DNA from: Opitutia bacterium UBA7876
GTDB lineage: Bacteria; Verrucomicrobiota; Verrucomicrobiia; Opitutales; Seribacteraceae
NCBI GenBank assembly: GCA_002500665.1
Contig: DLRY01000028.1
Location: forward strand, 1 to 64,000
Direction: 5' to 3'
DNA: 64,000 nt
Part shown: positions 26,914 to 35,228 of the stretch, piece after piece
Layout: the number at the start of each line of letters is the position of its first letter
Position numbering within the stretch: the stretch's first letter is position 1
Notes under the pieces: model-generated
What the model was told of the DNA's origin: nothing
Database searches by the model: none
Seen by the model: only the letters and a program-made list of their open reading frames with translations
Made by a program: the position numbers and the translations under genes

Positions 26914-27078
26914 TCAGCGATTGAAGCCACCTCGGTCAAAACCACCCGGCAAGCTGTATTCCCAGTTCGCGGGACGGGCATGGGGCATACGCGAGTCCTC
27001 GGGGGATGCGGTGAAGCACCCAGTAAGGAGAAAGGGCATGACGGCAAGCAGAAGAAGGGCGACGAATTTGCTCATCAT
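26914..27078 (-). CDS. Small lipoprotein (53-54 aa)
   Basis: Two adjacent in-frame ATGs (27078 and 27075) start a 54- or 53-residue peptide with a clear lipoprotein signal: M-S-K-F-V-A, L-L-L-L-A-V-M-P-F-L-L and lipobox L-T-G-C. The mature part is only about 34 residues (P-E-D-S-R-M-P-H-A-R-P-A-N-W-E) and has no known domain. It lies 12 bases after the coiled-coil membrane protein gene and 36 bases before rsmI. The convincing lipobox, and its fit in the gap between same-strand genes, argue that it is real. Confidence 0.7.
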   Translation of the reverse strand: MMSKFVALLLLAVMPFLLTGCFTASPEDSRMPHARPANWEYSLPGGFDRGGFNR

Positions 27079-27090
27079 TGTTCGAATGGG

Positions 27091-28455
27091 CTAAAGGGTA
27101 GGGATCTTCTCGGGCACGATCTGCACCATGTCGCCGGGCCGGAGCCTGTTGGGTTCGCCAAACCTAGGCAGAATGTAGGCGATGGAATAACCTTTCTGTG
27201 TGCTCTGGACCTTAATCCGGGCAGCTTCCTTCTTGCCCTTCCAAAGAGTAAAGATCTCCCCTTGGTTCATCCCGCGCTCGCTGCCGATGGGAAGCATAAG
27301 CATACCGGAACGGCTATCGATCCTGGCGATGGAGGAAGGAATGCCATACTCGGTCATCTGGGTAAGCTCGGTGGTGGGCTCCTTGGCCGCATCCGGCAAT
27401 TGAGGAGGGCCTTCCCCCTGATCAAGAAAGGGATTGGCGTCTTCCTGCTTCTCCGGATCAAGAGCCTCGGCTCCGCCCTGTTGCTTGGCAAGCATCTCGT
27501 CGATCCCCCTCTGGTAACCGGCTTTTTCAGCCAGCCCGATCTCACGCTGGAGCTGGCTTACCTTTTCCCCGTGCTCAGCCTTGATGCCGTCGATCTCGGC
27601 GGTGTGCTTCTTCTCCATGTCCACCTTCTGCTGCTCAAGACCAGCAATGTTGTTGTTGAGAACCATGATCTGCTGTTCGGCGGCTTCCTTCTCGTCCTGC
27701 CTGAGCTTCTTCTCCTCGGCCAAGTCCGCCTCTGTGTTCTGGAGCTTGAGCTCAAAGTCGTTCGACTTGGCCTCCCACTCCTCCTTCTGCTCCTTCATGT
27801 CGTTGAACAAATTCTGGGACTCACGCAGAGCGAGGTCCCTCTCGACGATGTTGGCGCGCAGCCCCGCAATCTCACCGAAGAGGTCGTTGCGGCTCTTGTA
27901 AAGCATACCCAACACCGTACGGAGACGGTTCTCGCGGGGAACGGCCGGAACGACGGTGCCATCGTCCCTCTTGACATCCTCCTTAGGAAACTTGGTCAGG
28001 TCTGAAAAGGGATCCCTGAGGGCCGCAATCCCGTCCGGCTTGGTAGCGGCGTTCGGCTCCCAAACCTTCGTCTCCGAGTTCCACAGGAAGGTGTTGGGGC
28101 CAAATTCCATGGCAAGAGTATCCAACTTATCACGGTAGTCCTTTCCTCGTAAAATGGCGTTTTCCGAAGTTTTAAGGTTGTCAAGGGCAATTTCAAGAGG
28201 GTTCTCGTCGTTAATTCCTACCGGCTGGTTGTCGAGAAAAACTTCCTTGAAGGCACTCTTCTTCTCACCCACGTCCTTCCATTGGGCCTCCTTGGTGGAC
28301 TGCAGGATTGCATAGCCATTGGATACCTGTTCGTCGAGAAAGGCGTTTTTCTTGGCTTTCTCAGTCTCCCACTGCAACCAAACGAAAGTCGCCAGGCCAA
28401 CGAGTGAGAACAAGCTGAGGAGTCTGAAGATTACGGCAAGTGCGTTCATAGGCAA
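27091..28455 (-). CDS. Membrane-anchored coiled-coil protein
   Basis: The 454-residue protein has one N-terminal membrane segment (about 8-28, F-R-L-L-S-L-F-S-L-V-G-L-A). A region at about 30-190 includes P-F-S-D-L-T-K and L-R-T-V-L-G-M-L. A long Glu/Lys/Gln-rich coiled coil spans about 190-330. The C-terminal beta domain at about 365-450 (R-I-D-S-R-S-G-M-L-M-L-P-I-G, L-R-P-G-D-M-V-Q-I-V) is like a barrel or flagellar-assembly-type C-terminal module. Similar architecture occurs in PVC genomes as an uncharacterised protein. It is followed by the small lipoprotein gene. Confidence 0.8.
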   Translation of the reverse strand: MPMNALAVIFRLLSLFSLVGLATFVWLQWETEKAKKNAFLDEQVSNGYAILQSTKEAQWKDVGEKKSAFKEVFLDNQPVGINDENPLEIALDNLKTSENAILRGKDYRDKLDTLAMEFGPNTFLWNSETKVWEPNAATKPDGIAALRDPFSDLTKFPKEDVKRDDGTVVPAVPRENRLRTVLGMLYKSRNDLFGEIAGLRANIVERDLALRESQNLFNDMKEQKEEWEAKSNDFELKLQNTEADLAEEKKLRQDEKEAAEQQIMVLNNNIAGLEQQKVDMEKKHTAEIDGIKAEHGEKVSQLQREIGLAEKAGYQRGIDEMLAKQQGGAEALDPEKQEDANPFLDQGEGPPQLPDAAKEPTTELTQMTEYGIPSSIARIDSRSGMLMLPIGSERGMNQGEIFTLWKGKKEAARIKVQSTQKGYSIAYILPRFGEPNRLRPGDMVQIVPEKIPTL

Positions 28456-28521
28456 AGTATGGTTTCCAACAACATGAGTTCGAATTAGCTCGAATGCAAA
28501 CCGAATATTTTCAGGAAAGCT

Positions 28522-30726
28522 TCAGGAATAGGCCCGAACTTGATAGACCTGAGCCCGATCGATCCCATGAGTGGAACGTATCTCAAACTCCAGACCCCTG
28601 GTTTCCACGGCGGGAAATTCATGTGAGCGGAAACCAAGGCCATTATCAGCGACATCCAGCAATTCCTGCCAATGGCCGACCTCGTCCATATGGAAAACCC
28701 TATAGCTGCGGACCAGCGAGGAGATGGACTTGCTATCAAACCTCTTCGGGCGGGAAGGAAAGAGAAACTCCGCTGAAGCGTCGAATACGAGATCCAGGCA
28801 GGAAATCCGCCGAGGCTCTTCCCAGTGGAACTCAATGAACTCGGGATAACGAAAGTCCGTCGGTTGGGAGATCCACAGATACGGCAAGCGCCCGGGGCGA
28901 CTCCAGGAGTCAATGAGGTTGGAGGGAGCATAGACCGACTGCCTGGGCAGGACCTCGATGCACGGAGCCCTGGACGGACCGGGGAGGGAGCTTGTCACAG
29001 GGGCGTATTCGGAATAGGGGTTGCGAAGAAGAGCTTGGGATCCACGCTGTGCACGATGAAACAGCATTCCCACCGGGGCATTCTCCTGCTCATGGAGCAA
29101 TACGGAACCCTCGCTGGAGATCTCGAGGAAATGCCAACCAGGTTCCCCGACTTGAGCGGCGACTGGTACTTCTACCCATCCCTCGAACCCCTTTTCTAAG
29201 CTTAATTCCGCCCGATCGAGGCAGGGCCCGGGACAGGTGGCCGCAAGGGATGGGGATGCATACAAACCGCACCGCAAAATGCTGTCGGATTTCGCCTCAA
29301 GGTAGACCTTGATCCCCTGAATTTGCGAAGTGCTTACGGGAAACTGGATCAGTCCCGAGGAAAGGGCGGTCTTCAAGCCTTGTCCCGGCTCGTAGGGGGA
29401 AAAACGGTCGAGGGTTGAGGACGCCGTTACGGTTGCATCGGCCAGGAGATTCTCCGTATCGTGGTAGGGTTCGGTACCCGTTGCGTGGTTGGTTCGGTAC
29501 AGTAGCTTTCTGAGCTCGTCGACGTAACCGCTCTTGGCTAGGGTCCGGGGAAGCCTCTTCTTTTTTATGCAAAGGGCCGAGGAAAGGCCTGCCGCCGCTC
29601 CCATCTGGGCCGAGGTCGGAGGATGCCGCAGGCTTACCGAAGCTCGACTGGTGCAAGAAGCATGACCGCCGGCAAGGAAAAGGTTCTTCACTTTTTGGGA
29701 ATACAGGCAACGCAGAGGAATCTCGAAAGGATGGGGGAGGGCGACCTTGCCCCGCACCGAGGACAGGAGGGCGTCGCCCAAGTCCATTGGTGACCTGCCC
29801 ACGGCGACAGAATCCGAATAGGTCCTGCCTTTTTCCATGTCCGCAGGGTCCAAGATAAAGTCGCCCCGGGCCCGAAAATTATCCTGTCTCAAAGCCATGG
29901 TCGAAAAATCCTCCACCATGAGGCTGGCGGCCCGTGCAGCAAGGGGAGAGCGGTTCTTTAGGAAATCCCAGGCCGACCAGACGATTTCCTCGGAAGAGGG
30001 GCTCCGGCCTTGAAAACCGGGGCTGACCCACTCCAAGTTATGATCACCAAGGAGGCGCTCGTCCAAGGACTCGAGAAGATCGATCCGGGCCGAGAGATGA
30101 TTATCCTCCCAGCGCAGGCGGACCCAGTCCGGGACTTGGAAGGTCACTTCCTCCCCGCAATCGGCAATCCTCATGCAGGTTGCGAGGCGGAGTTCAGGAA
30201 CGCCATCCCCAGCATACTCCGTCAAGTTGGTCCCTCGTTCCCCGGGAGCATTGGCTAACTGAGCAATGGCTCCGACACCCGTACAGTCGATGAAATATCT
30301 GGCCTTGAAGTGGATGCGGTAGCCTTTCCTCTCCGAAACGGAGGAAAGGGCTTCGATTTTATCGCCCTTCGGGGAGAGCACGGCTTCGGAGATTTGACTA
30401 CCGAGGAAAAGCTCCAGTCTTTCCTGCCGAGCCACCCAGTTGAGGATGGCCCTGTTCTGGCCCACATAGGTGCCCTCATTGTTTTCGGCCAGAAGATTCA
30501 TCAGGAGTTCGTCGAGAAGACCTGACTCCCTTTGATAAGCGAAGCTGCTACCACCCTGGTGATCAAAGGGGAAACGGGTCTCGGACCCAATCCTTCCACC
30601 CAGAAAGTGATTCGACTCGACAAGTTTTACAATAGCCCCGGATCGAGCGGCGGCGACGGCTGCGCAAAGCCCCGCCAATCCTCCACCTACGACCACTACT
30701 TCGGCTCTCTCGGAGACCGTTTTCAC
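28522..30726 (-). CDS. FAD-dependent oxidoreductase with C-terminal discoidin-like region
   Basis: The 734-residue protein starts with V-V-V-G-G-G-L-A-G-L-C-A-A, the dinucleotide-binding motif for FAD, followed by G-G-R-I-G-S-E. It continues with Y-F-I-D-C-T-G-V-G and N-L-F-L-A-G-G-H-A-S-C-T near 350, typical of the FAD_oxidored family. Residues from about 400 onward contain beta-rich segments (A-T-V-T-A-S-S-T-L-D-R) resembling discoidin/F5-F8-type binding modules. No signal peptide is evident, so it may be cytoplasmic. The substrate is unknown. It is divergent from the act operon. Confidence 0.8.
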   Translation of the reverse strand: MKTVSERAEVVVVGGGLAGLCAAVAAARSGAIVKLVESNHFLGGRIGSETRFPFDHQGGSSFAYQRESGLLDELLMNLLAENNEGTYVGQNRAILNWVARQERLELFLGSQISEAVLSPKGDKIEALSSVSERKGYRIHFKARYFIDCTGVGAIAQLANAPGERGTNLTEYAGDGVPELRLATCMRIADCGEEVTFQVPDWVRLRWEDNHLSARIDLLESLDERLLGDHNLEWVSPGFQGRSPSSEEIVWSAWDFLKNRSPLAARAASLMVEDFSTMALRQDNFRARGDFILDPADMEKGRTYSDSVAVGRSPMDLGDALLSSVRGKVALPHPFEIPLRCLYSQKVKNLFLAGGHASCTSRASVSLRHPPTSAQMGAAAGLSSALCIKKKRLPRTLAKSGYVDELRKLLYRTNHATGTEPYHDTENLLADATVTASSTLDRFSPYEPGQGLKTALSSGLIQFPVSTSQIQGIKVYLEAKSDSILRCGLYASPSLAATCPGPCLDRAELSLEKGFEGWVEVPVAAQVGEPGWHFLEISSEGSVLLHEQENAPVGMLFHRAQRGSQALLRNPYSEYAPVTSSLPGPSRAPCIEVLPRQSVYAPSNLIDSWSRPGRLPYLWISQPTDFRYPEFIEFHWEEPRRISCLDLVFDASAEFLFPSRPKRFDSKSISSLVRSYRVFHMDEVGHWQELLDVADNGLGFRSHEFPAVETRGLEFEIRSTHGIDRAQVYQVRAYS

Positions 30727-30857
30727 GAGCCTGAAATCTCCCAGAAGCTCACCGTGACCAATACGGAAGGCAAAATAGCCCTAAGACCTTCTAATAGCAT
30801 GAATTAAGTTTTATTAATACTGGTTGCCCAGCCTCTTTGAGGTTGTCAGAATATGAT

Positions 30858-30971
30858 ATGAAAAATAGAAATAAGTTAGTGGTTTCATTACTGTTGTTCG
30901 TTAGCTATGCACAATCGCCTTTGCCCAAATTGGTGGTTGATCCGAAGGCTCTAGGAGAGAGTTTCCTCTAG
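30858..30971 (+). CDS. Possible 37-aa secreted peptide or leader ORF
   Basis: ATG at 30858 opens a complete 37-codon ORF: M-K-N-R-N-K, a hydrophobic stretch V-V-S-L-L-L-F-V-S-Y-A, then P-L-P-K-L-V-V-D-P-K-A-L-G and stop. It looks like a signal peptide with a very short mature part. It lies 55 bases before actA in the 300-base gap ahead of the act operon. It could be a leader peptide, a small secreted peptide or a decayed gene start. There is no clear ribosome binding site. Confidence 0.35.
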   Translation: MKNRNKLVVSLLLFVSYAQSPLPKLVVDPKALGESFL

Positions 30972-30973
30972 AG
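30949..30973. promoter_or_regulatory. Inverted repeat between the 37-aa ORF and actA
   Basis: CTCTAG and its complement CTAGAG enclose 13 bases, extendable by one G-U pair. It overlaps the stop of the 37-codon ORF, and no T-run follows. It could be a leader hairpin for the act operon, which starts at 31027; no other element stands out in 30727-31026. Confidence 0.3.
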
Positions 30974-31026
30974 TATTACAAGATCAACCTCCTCCAACTT
31001 TTTTCGATTAAGCTCGATCCCATCTC

Positions 31027-31788
31027 ATGCGCAATCTTTTTCCTCGCTGGGCAAACACCATTCCCGTCAAGCTCATTATTGCTTTGGGATTGACGGGCGG
31101 GGCGGTGATTGCCGGCATCACCTACTATGCCACACCAAAGTATACACGCGTCGGTTATCAGCCCACCCAACCGGTTGCTTACAACCATGAGTTCCATGCA
31201 GGCCAGCTCGGACTCGACTGTAGATATTGCCACACATCGGTCGACAAGTCGGCTCATGCCGGCATACCCTCGGCCAATGTCTGTATGTCCTGCCATAAGA
31301 ACATCAAGGCAGACTCACCGTTGCTCGAACCCGTACGCCTGTCTTATTTCGGAGAGGACACAAACAAGGATGGTCAACTCTCCGAGGACGAAGACCTGAA
31401 TGGCGATGGAATTCTAAATGCCGGAGCTCCCGTACCTTGGGTTCGAATCCACAAGACACCTGACTATGTTTATTTCAATCATGCCATTCACGTAAACAGA
31501 GGCGTCAGTTGCGTTGAGTGCCATGGTCGCATCGACCAGATGGTCGAAGTTCATCACGACAAGCCCCTCAGCATGTCTTTCTGCCTTGAGTGTCACCGTA
31601 AACCTGAGGATGCCCTCCGCCCCATGGGTGAAGTCACTAATTTGGCCTGGGTAGCCAACCATTCTCTCCAGAGACCCGACCCAAAGGCTGAAGACCTCGA
31701 CCGCATCCACGCGGAGGCCATCGGCCTGGCCATCAAGGATAAATGGAACGTCAACGCCGGCGTCAGCTGCACCACTTGTCACCGATGA
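31027..31788 (+). CDS. actA: Alternative complex III pentaheme cytochrome ActA, with EF-hand-like insert
   Basis: The 253-residue protein has one N-terminal membrane segment (about 12-33). Five C-x-x-C-H heme sites lie at Cys65, 86, 162, 186 and 248 and fit ActA, the pentaheme subunit of the quinol:electron acceptor oxidoreductase alternative to bc1. Between hemes 2 and 3, residues 111-131 hold D-T-N-K-D-G-Q-L-S-E-D-E, a canonical 12-residue EF-hand loop (positions 1, 3, 5, 9 and 12 acidic or polar). A second half-loop D-L-N-G-D-G-I-L-N follows at once. I know of no such insert in ActA. First of the operon; its stop overlaps actB (ATGA). Confidence 0.95.
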   Translation: MRNLFPRWANTIPVKLIIALGLTGGAVIAGITYYATPKYTRVGYQPTQPVAYNHEFHAGQLGLDCRYCHTSVDKSAHAGIPSANVCMSCHKNIKADSPLLEPVRLSYFGEDTNKDGQLSEDEDLNGDGILNAGAPVPWVRIHKTPDYVYFNHAIHVNRGVSCVECHGRIDQMVEVHHDKPLSMSFCLECHRKPEDALRPMGEVTNLAWVANHSLQRPDPKAEDLDRIHAEAIGLAIKDKWNVNAGVSCTTCHR

Positions 31789-34700
31789 TCAGGAAAAACC
31801 CAGAACAAGACCCGGAGGAGTCCGTCGAGACAGGGATGAAATACTGGAAAAGCCTCGACGATCTCGCCGACACGCCCGGTTTTCGTGAGTGGATTCAAGA
31901 CGAATTTCCTCAAGGCGCCAGTCTCCTTCAGGGTTTCGAGAGAAGAGGTTTCATGAAGGTCATGGCTGCGTCTTTTGGCTTGGCCGGTCTAGGCATGACC
32001 GGTTGCCGCCGGCCCGAGCAGGCCATTCTGCCCTACGGCAAGAGCCCGGAGGAACTGATCCCCGGGGTGCCCAATTTCTACGCCACGTCCATGCCTTGCC
32101 CTCACGGAAATATTCCTTTGGTCGTGGAAAGCCATTCTGGGCGCCCGACCAAGATCGAGGGGAACCCCAGTTACCTTCCCTACGGTGGAAGCACGGACGT
32201 CTATGCCCAAGCGAGCGTTCTCGACCTCTACGATCCGGATCGCGCCAGAGGCAGCTTTACGAAAAACGAGAGCAAAGACGGCCCCGTCACTTGGTCCTCG
32301 GCCGGCACTAAATCCCTAGTCAACGTGGTAGCTAACTGGGCTGAGGAAGGCAAACTTGCCGTGTTGGCCGACCATTCCTTCTCCTTGGCCAGACTCAAGC
32401 TCAGCGGCGAACTGAAGGCCAAGGGCATACAATGGTTCGAACACGAGGCCATAGACCTAAGGCGTCCGGAGAGGCTTCTCGCTAAGGGTCTCGGACTCGA
32501 GTCGGGTGGATTGAGGGCACTTCCGGATCTGGGCAAGGCCCATCGTGCGATTGCCCTTGATTGTGACTTTCTCGGGTCCCGCGAACCCTACGCCCTCGCG
32601 AATACCCGTTCCTTCATGGGCGGTCGGAAAGTATCCAGCCCATCAGACGCCAAGAAGATGAACCGTCTTTACTCGGTGGAGGCCGACATGACCCTTACCG
32701 GAGGCGTCGCCGACCACCGCCTCCGAGTAGATCCCTCCCAGCTCGCTTCTTTAGCTTTCCTCCTTGCGTCCGAGGTCCTGTCCGCCCGAAAAGGCGACAA
32801 GACTCTAATCAAGCGCCTCAAGGAGCTCGGCAATTCAGCCGAGGGACATCGGGGCTGGATAGAACCTTGCGTAACGGACCTTTGCTCCAAGCCAAGCCAA
32901 TCGGTCGCCTTGGCCGGCAGTCATCTTCCCGAAGAGGTCCAAGTTGCGGTCTTCCTCATCAACCAAGCACTCGGCGCTATTGGCAAGACCATTCATTACC
33001 TACCCACTGACGATTCTCCCGGTGGCATTTCCGAGCTTCTTGCAAAGATCGAGGATGGAGACGTCGAACATCTCGTCGTATTGGGTGGAAACCCGGTCTT
33101 CCTCACTGCCTCCTTCGTCGATTGGAAAGACTTGCGGAAAAGTGAGAAACTCAAGAACGTGGCGCGCATGGGCTACTCTATCGACGAATCCTCCGAATTT
33201 TCCGATCTCCACATAGGTCAATCCCACTACCTGGAGAGTTGGGACTTGGCGGGAACTTGGGATCAGCGGGCAACCGTCCCAGTTCAGCCTCTCATCGCCC
33301 CCCTCTTCGATACCATTTCCGACGTCGAATTGATCCTCGCACTTGTGGGCTCGGACCAAACTCCATACGACCTAGTCAAGGCCATTCACGCAGACCTTGA
33401 CCAACCCAAGTCCTTCGACGATTTTCTCCGTTTGGGCGTACATCCTGAAAAACCCATTTTCCAGACGAAAGTAATCGAGCTCGCCGGCTACTTTAACGAT
33501 CTCGCACCAATGACTTCCAAAACGGGGCCGGGTAGCCTGGATATCCTGCTCATCCCCGATTTCCACGCTTGGGACGGCAGGTACGTCAACAACGGCTGGA
33601 TGCAGGAATGTCCAAATCCCATGACCAAACTCACTTGGGACAACGCCATCCTCATTAGTCCCAAACTGGGCAAGTCGCTCCAGTCCCAATACCCTGGTCT
33701 CGGCCTCATTCCCGAGCCTACCATGCTTAACAAGCAGGGCCAGATCGCTCCCGACAACGCCAACTTCGGCGACGGTAGACAGAAAGCTCCCATCGCCCGC
33801 ATTGGATTTGGCGACAAGAGCATAGAGGGGCCCCTCTACGTCCAGCCCGGCCTTGCCGACCACACCGTGGTCACCACTCTCGGAATGGGACGGCGCAAGA
33901 CCGGGCGGGTAGGGGAAGGTACTGGCCATGACGCATCCTCCGTTCTCGACGCATCAGGAAACCGGCTTATTTCTGGCGCCAAGATCGGCAAAGCGGGTGA
34001 AAATTGGACCTTCAAGAACCTCGCAAACGTACAAGAGCATTGGTCCATGGAAGGTCGGGCCATCGTTCGTGAAGCGAACGTCGACTATTACGCCAAGAAA
34101 GAGGATTTTGCCCAGCACATGGGAGCCGAGTCTCATTCTCCACCAATGTGGGGCAAAGAACAGGACAAGGGTCTCAAATTCAAGTCGCAGACCACTCCTA
34201 GGGGTAACTCCTCTTACGAGCACCCCGACCACAACTACGAAAAATCCGAAACTCCGGGGCGTCATCAATGGGGCATGGCCATAGATCTCACCCAGTGCAC
34301 GGGGTGCAGCGCCTGCGTAGTGGCCTGCCAAAGCGAGAACAACATTCCCATTGTAGGCAAGGATCAGGTCATGAGGGGAAGAGAAATGCACTGGGTGCGA
34401 CTCGACCGCTACTACAGCTCAGCTGAGAGAGAAGGGGACGAGATCCCATCCGACGTACAGGTTTCCTTCCAGAGTGTTTCATGTATGCACTGTGAAACCG
34501 CTCCCTGTGAGAGCGTATGCCCAGTCAACGCCACCGTACATGACGAGGAAGGTCTCAATGCCATGGCCTACAACCGTTGCGTAGGAACCAGATACTGCGC
34601 CAACAACTGCCCTTACAAGGTCAGGCGGTTCAACTTCTTCGACTGGAACAAGCGTCAGACGGACGAGCTCTACAAGGGGCCTCTTGGAGAAAAAAACGAT

Positions 34701-35225
34701 GAGCTTTCCGCCATGGGCAAGAATCCGGACGTCACAGTCCGCATGCGCGGCGTGATGGAGAAGTGTACATACTGCGTGCAGCGCATACAGGAAGCAAAGA
34801 TTCAAGTAAAGGTGAACGCTCAGCGGGCAGCCCGTCTGTCCGGGGGAAAAGATGGTGCCGACATGGAGATAGATGACGCTGACCTAAAGGTGCCAGATGG
34901 AACAATCCGTCCAGCCTGCTCGCAGGTATGTCCTTCCGACGGGGTGGCGTTCGGCGACCTCTCGGACCCTGAAAGCCGGGTCAGCAAGCTGAAGAACGAC
35001 CCAAGGAACTATTCCGTACTGGGATACCTCAATACCCGTCCCCGCACGACCTACTTAGCCAAGATTCGCAACCCCAACAAATACATGCCCGACTTCGCCA
35101 AGAAACCCCATTCCTATCGCGAGTACCACGACAAGGCCTATCCCTCCCAACACGAGAAAGGCCATGGGAACGACCATGGGAAAAATAAAACCGAAAATGG
35201 GGCCAAGATGCAAGAGTCCCGCTAG
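31785..35225 (+). CDS. actB: Alternative complex III ActB, iron-sulfur/molybdopterin-like fusion
   Basis: The ATG at 31785 is chosen because it overlaps the actA stop. The 1146-residue protein has a Tat-like signal (R-R-G-F-M-K at 53-58, then a hydrophobic stretch with T-G-C) and a long molybdopterin-oxidoreductase-like domain, which in characterised ActB lacks cofactor. A C-terminal ferredoxin-like domain carries four cysteine clusters: T-Q-C-T-G-C-S-A-C near 838, C-M-H-C-E-T-A-P-C-E-S-V-C near 900, C-T-Y-C near 993 and C-S-Q-V-C near 1045. These would ligate the iron-sulfur centres that accept electrons from quinol. It lies between actA and actC. Confidence 0.95.
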   Translation: MIRKNPEQDPEESVETGMKYWKSLDDLADTPGFREWIQDEFPQGASLLQGFERRGFMKVMAASFGLAGLGMTGCRRPEQAILPYGKSPEELIPGVPNFYATSMPCPHGNIPLVVESHSGRPTKIEGNPSYLPYGGSTDVYAQASVLDLYDPDRARGSFTKNESKDGPVTWSSAGTKSLVNVVANWAEEGKLAVLADHSFSLARLKLSGELKAKGIQWFEHEAIDLRRPERLLAKGLGLESGGLRALPDLGKAHRAIALDCDFLGSREPYALANTRSFMGGRKVSSPSDAKKMNRLYSVEADMTLTGGVADHRLRVDPSQLASLAFLLASEVLSARKGDKTLIKRLKELGNSAEGHRGWIEPCVTDLCSKPSQSVALAGSHLPEEVQVAVFLINQALGAIGKTIHYLPTDDSPGGISELLAKIEDGDVEHLVVLGGNPVFLTASFVDWKDLRKSEKLKNVARMGYSIDESSEFSDLHIGQSHYLESWDLAGTWDQRATVPVQPLIAPLFDTISDVELILALVGSDQTPYDLVKAIHADLDQPKSFDDFLRLGVHPEKPIFQTKVIELAGYFNDLAPMTSKTGPGSLDILLIPDFHAWDGRYVNNGWMQECPNPMTKLTWDNAILISPKLGKSLQSQYPGLGLIPEPTMLNKQGQIAPDNANFGDGRQKAPIARIGFGDKSIEGPLYVQPGLADHTVVTTLGMGRRKTGRVGEGTGHDASSVLDASGNRLISGAKIGKAGENWTFKNLANVQEHWSMEGRAIVREANVDYYAKKEDFAQHMGAESHSPPMWGKEQDKGLKFKSQTTPRGNSSYEHPDHNYEKSETPGRHQWGMAIDLTQCTGCSACVVACQSENNIPIVGKDQVMRGREMHWVRLDRYYSSAEREGDEIPSDVQVSFQSVSCMHCETAPCESVCPVNATVHDEEGLNAMAYNRCVGTRYCANNCPYKVRRFNFFDWNKRQTDELYKGPLGEKNDELSAMGKNPDVTVRMRGVMEKCTYCVQRIQEAKIQVKVNAQRAARLSGGKDGADMEIDDADLKVPDGTIRPACSQVCPSDGVAFGDLSDPESRVSKLKNDPRNYSVLGYLNTRPRTTYLAKIRNPNKYMPDFAKKPHSYREYHDKAYPSQHEKGHGNDHGKNKTENGAKMQESR

Positions 35226-35228
35226 TTG

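Noticed and set aside
26893..28005. Long plus-strand frame (about 370 codons) opposite the coiled-coil and lipoprotein genes
   Set aside because: It is a mirror of the Leu/Glu-rich coiled-coil codons. The minus-strand reading has a membrane segment, a coiled coil and a C-terminal domain.
31743..31784. Upstream start for actB
   Set aside because: It lies within actA, and the ATGA overlap at 31785 is a better start.
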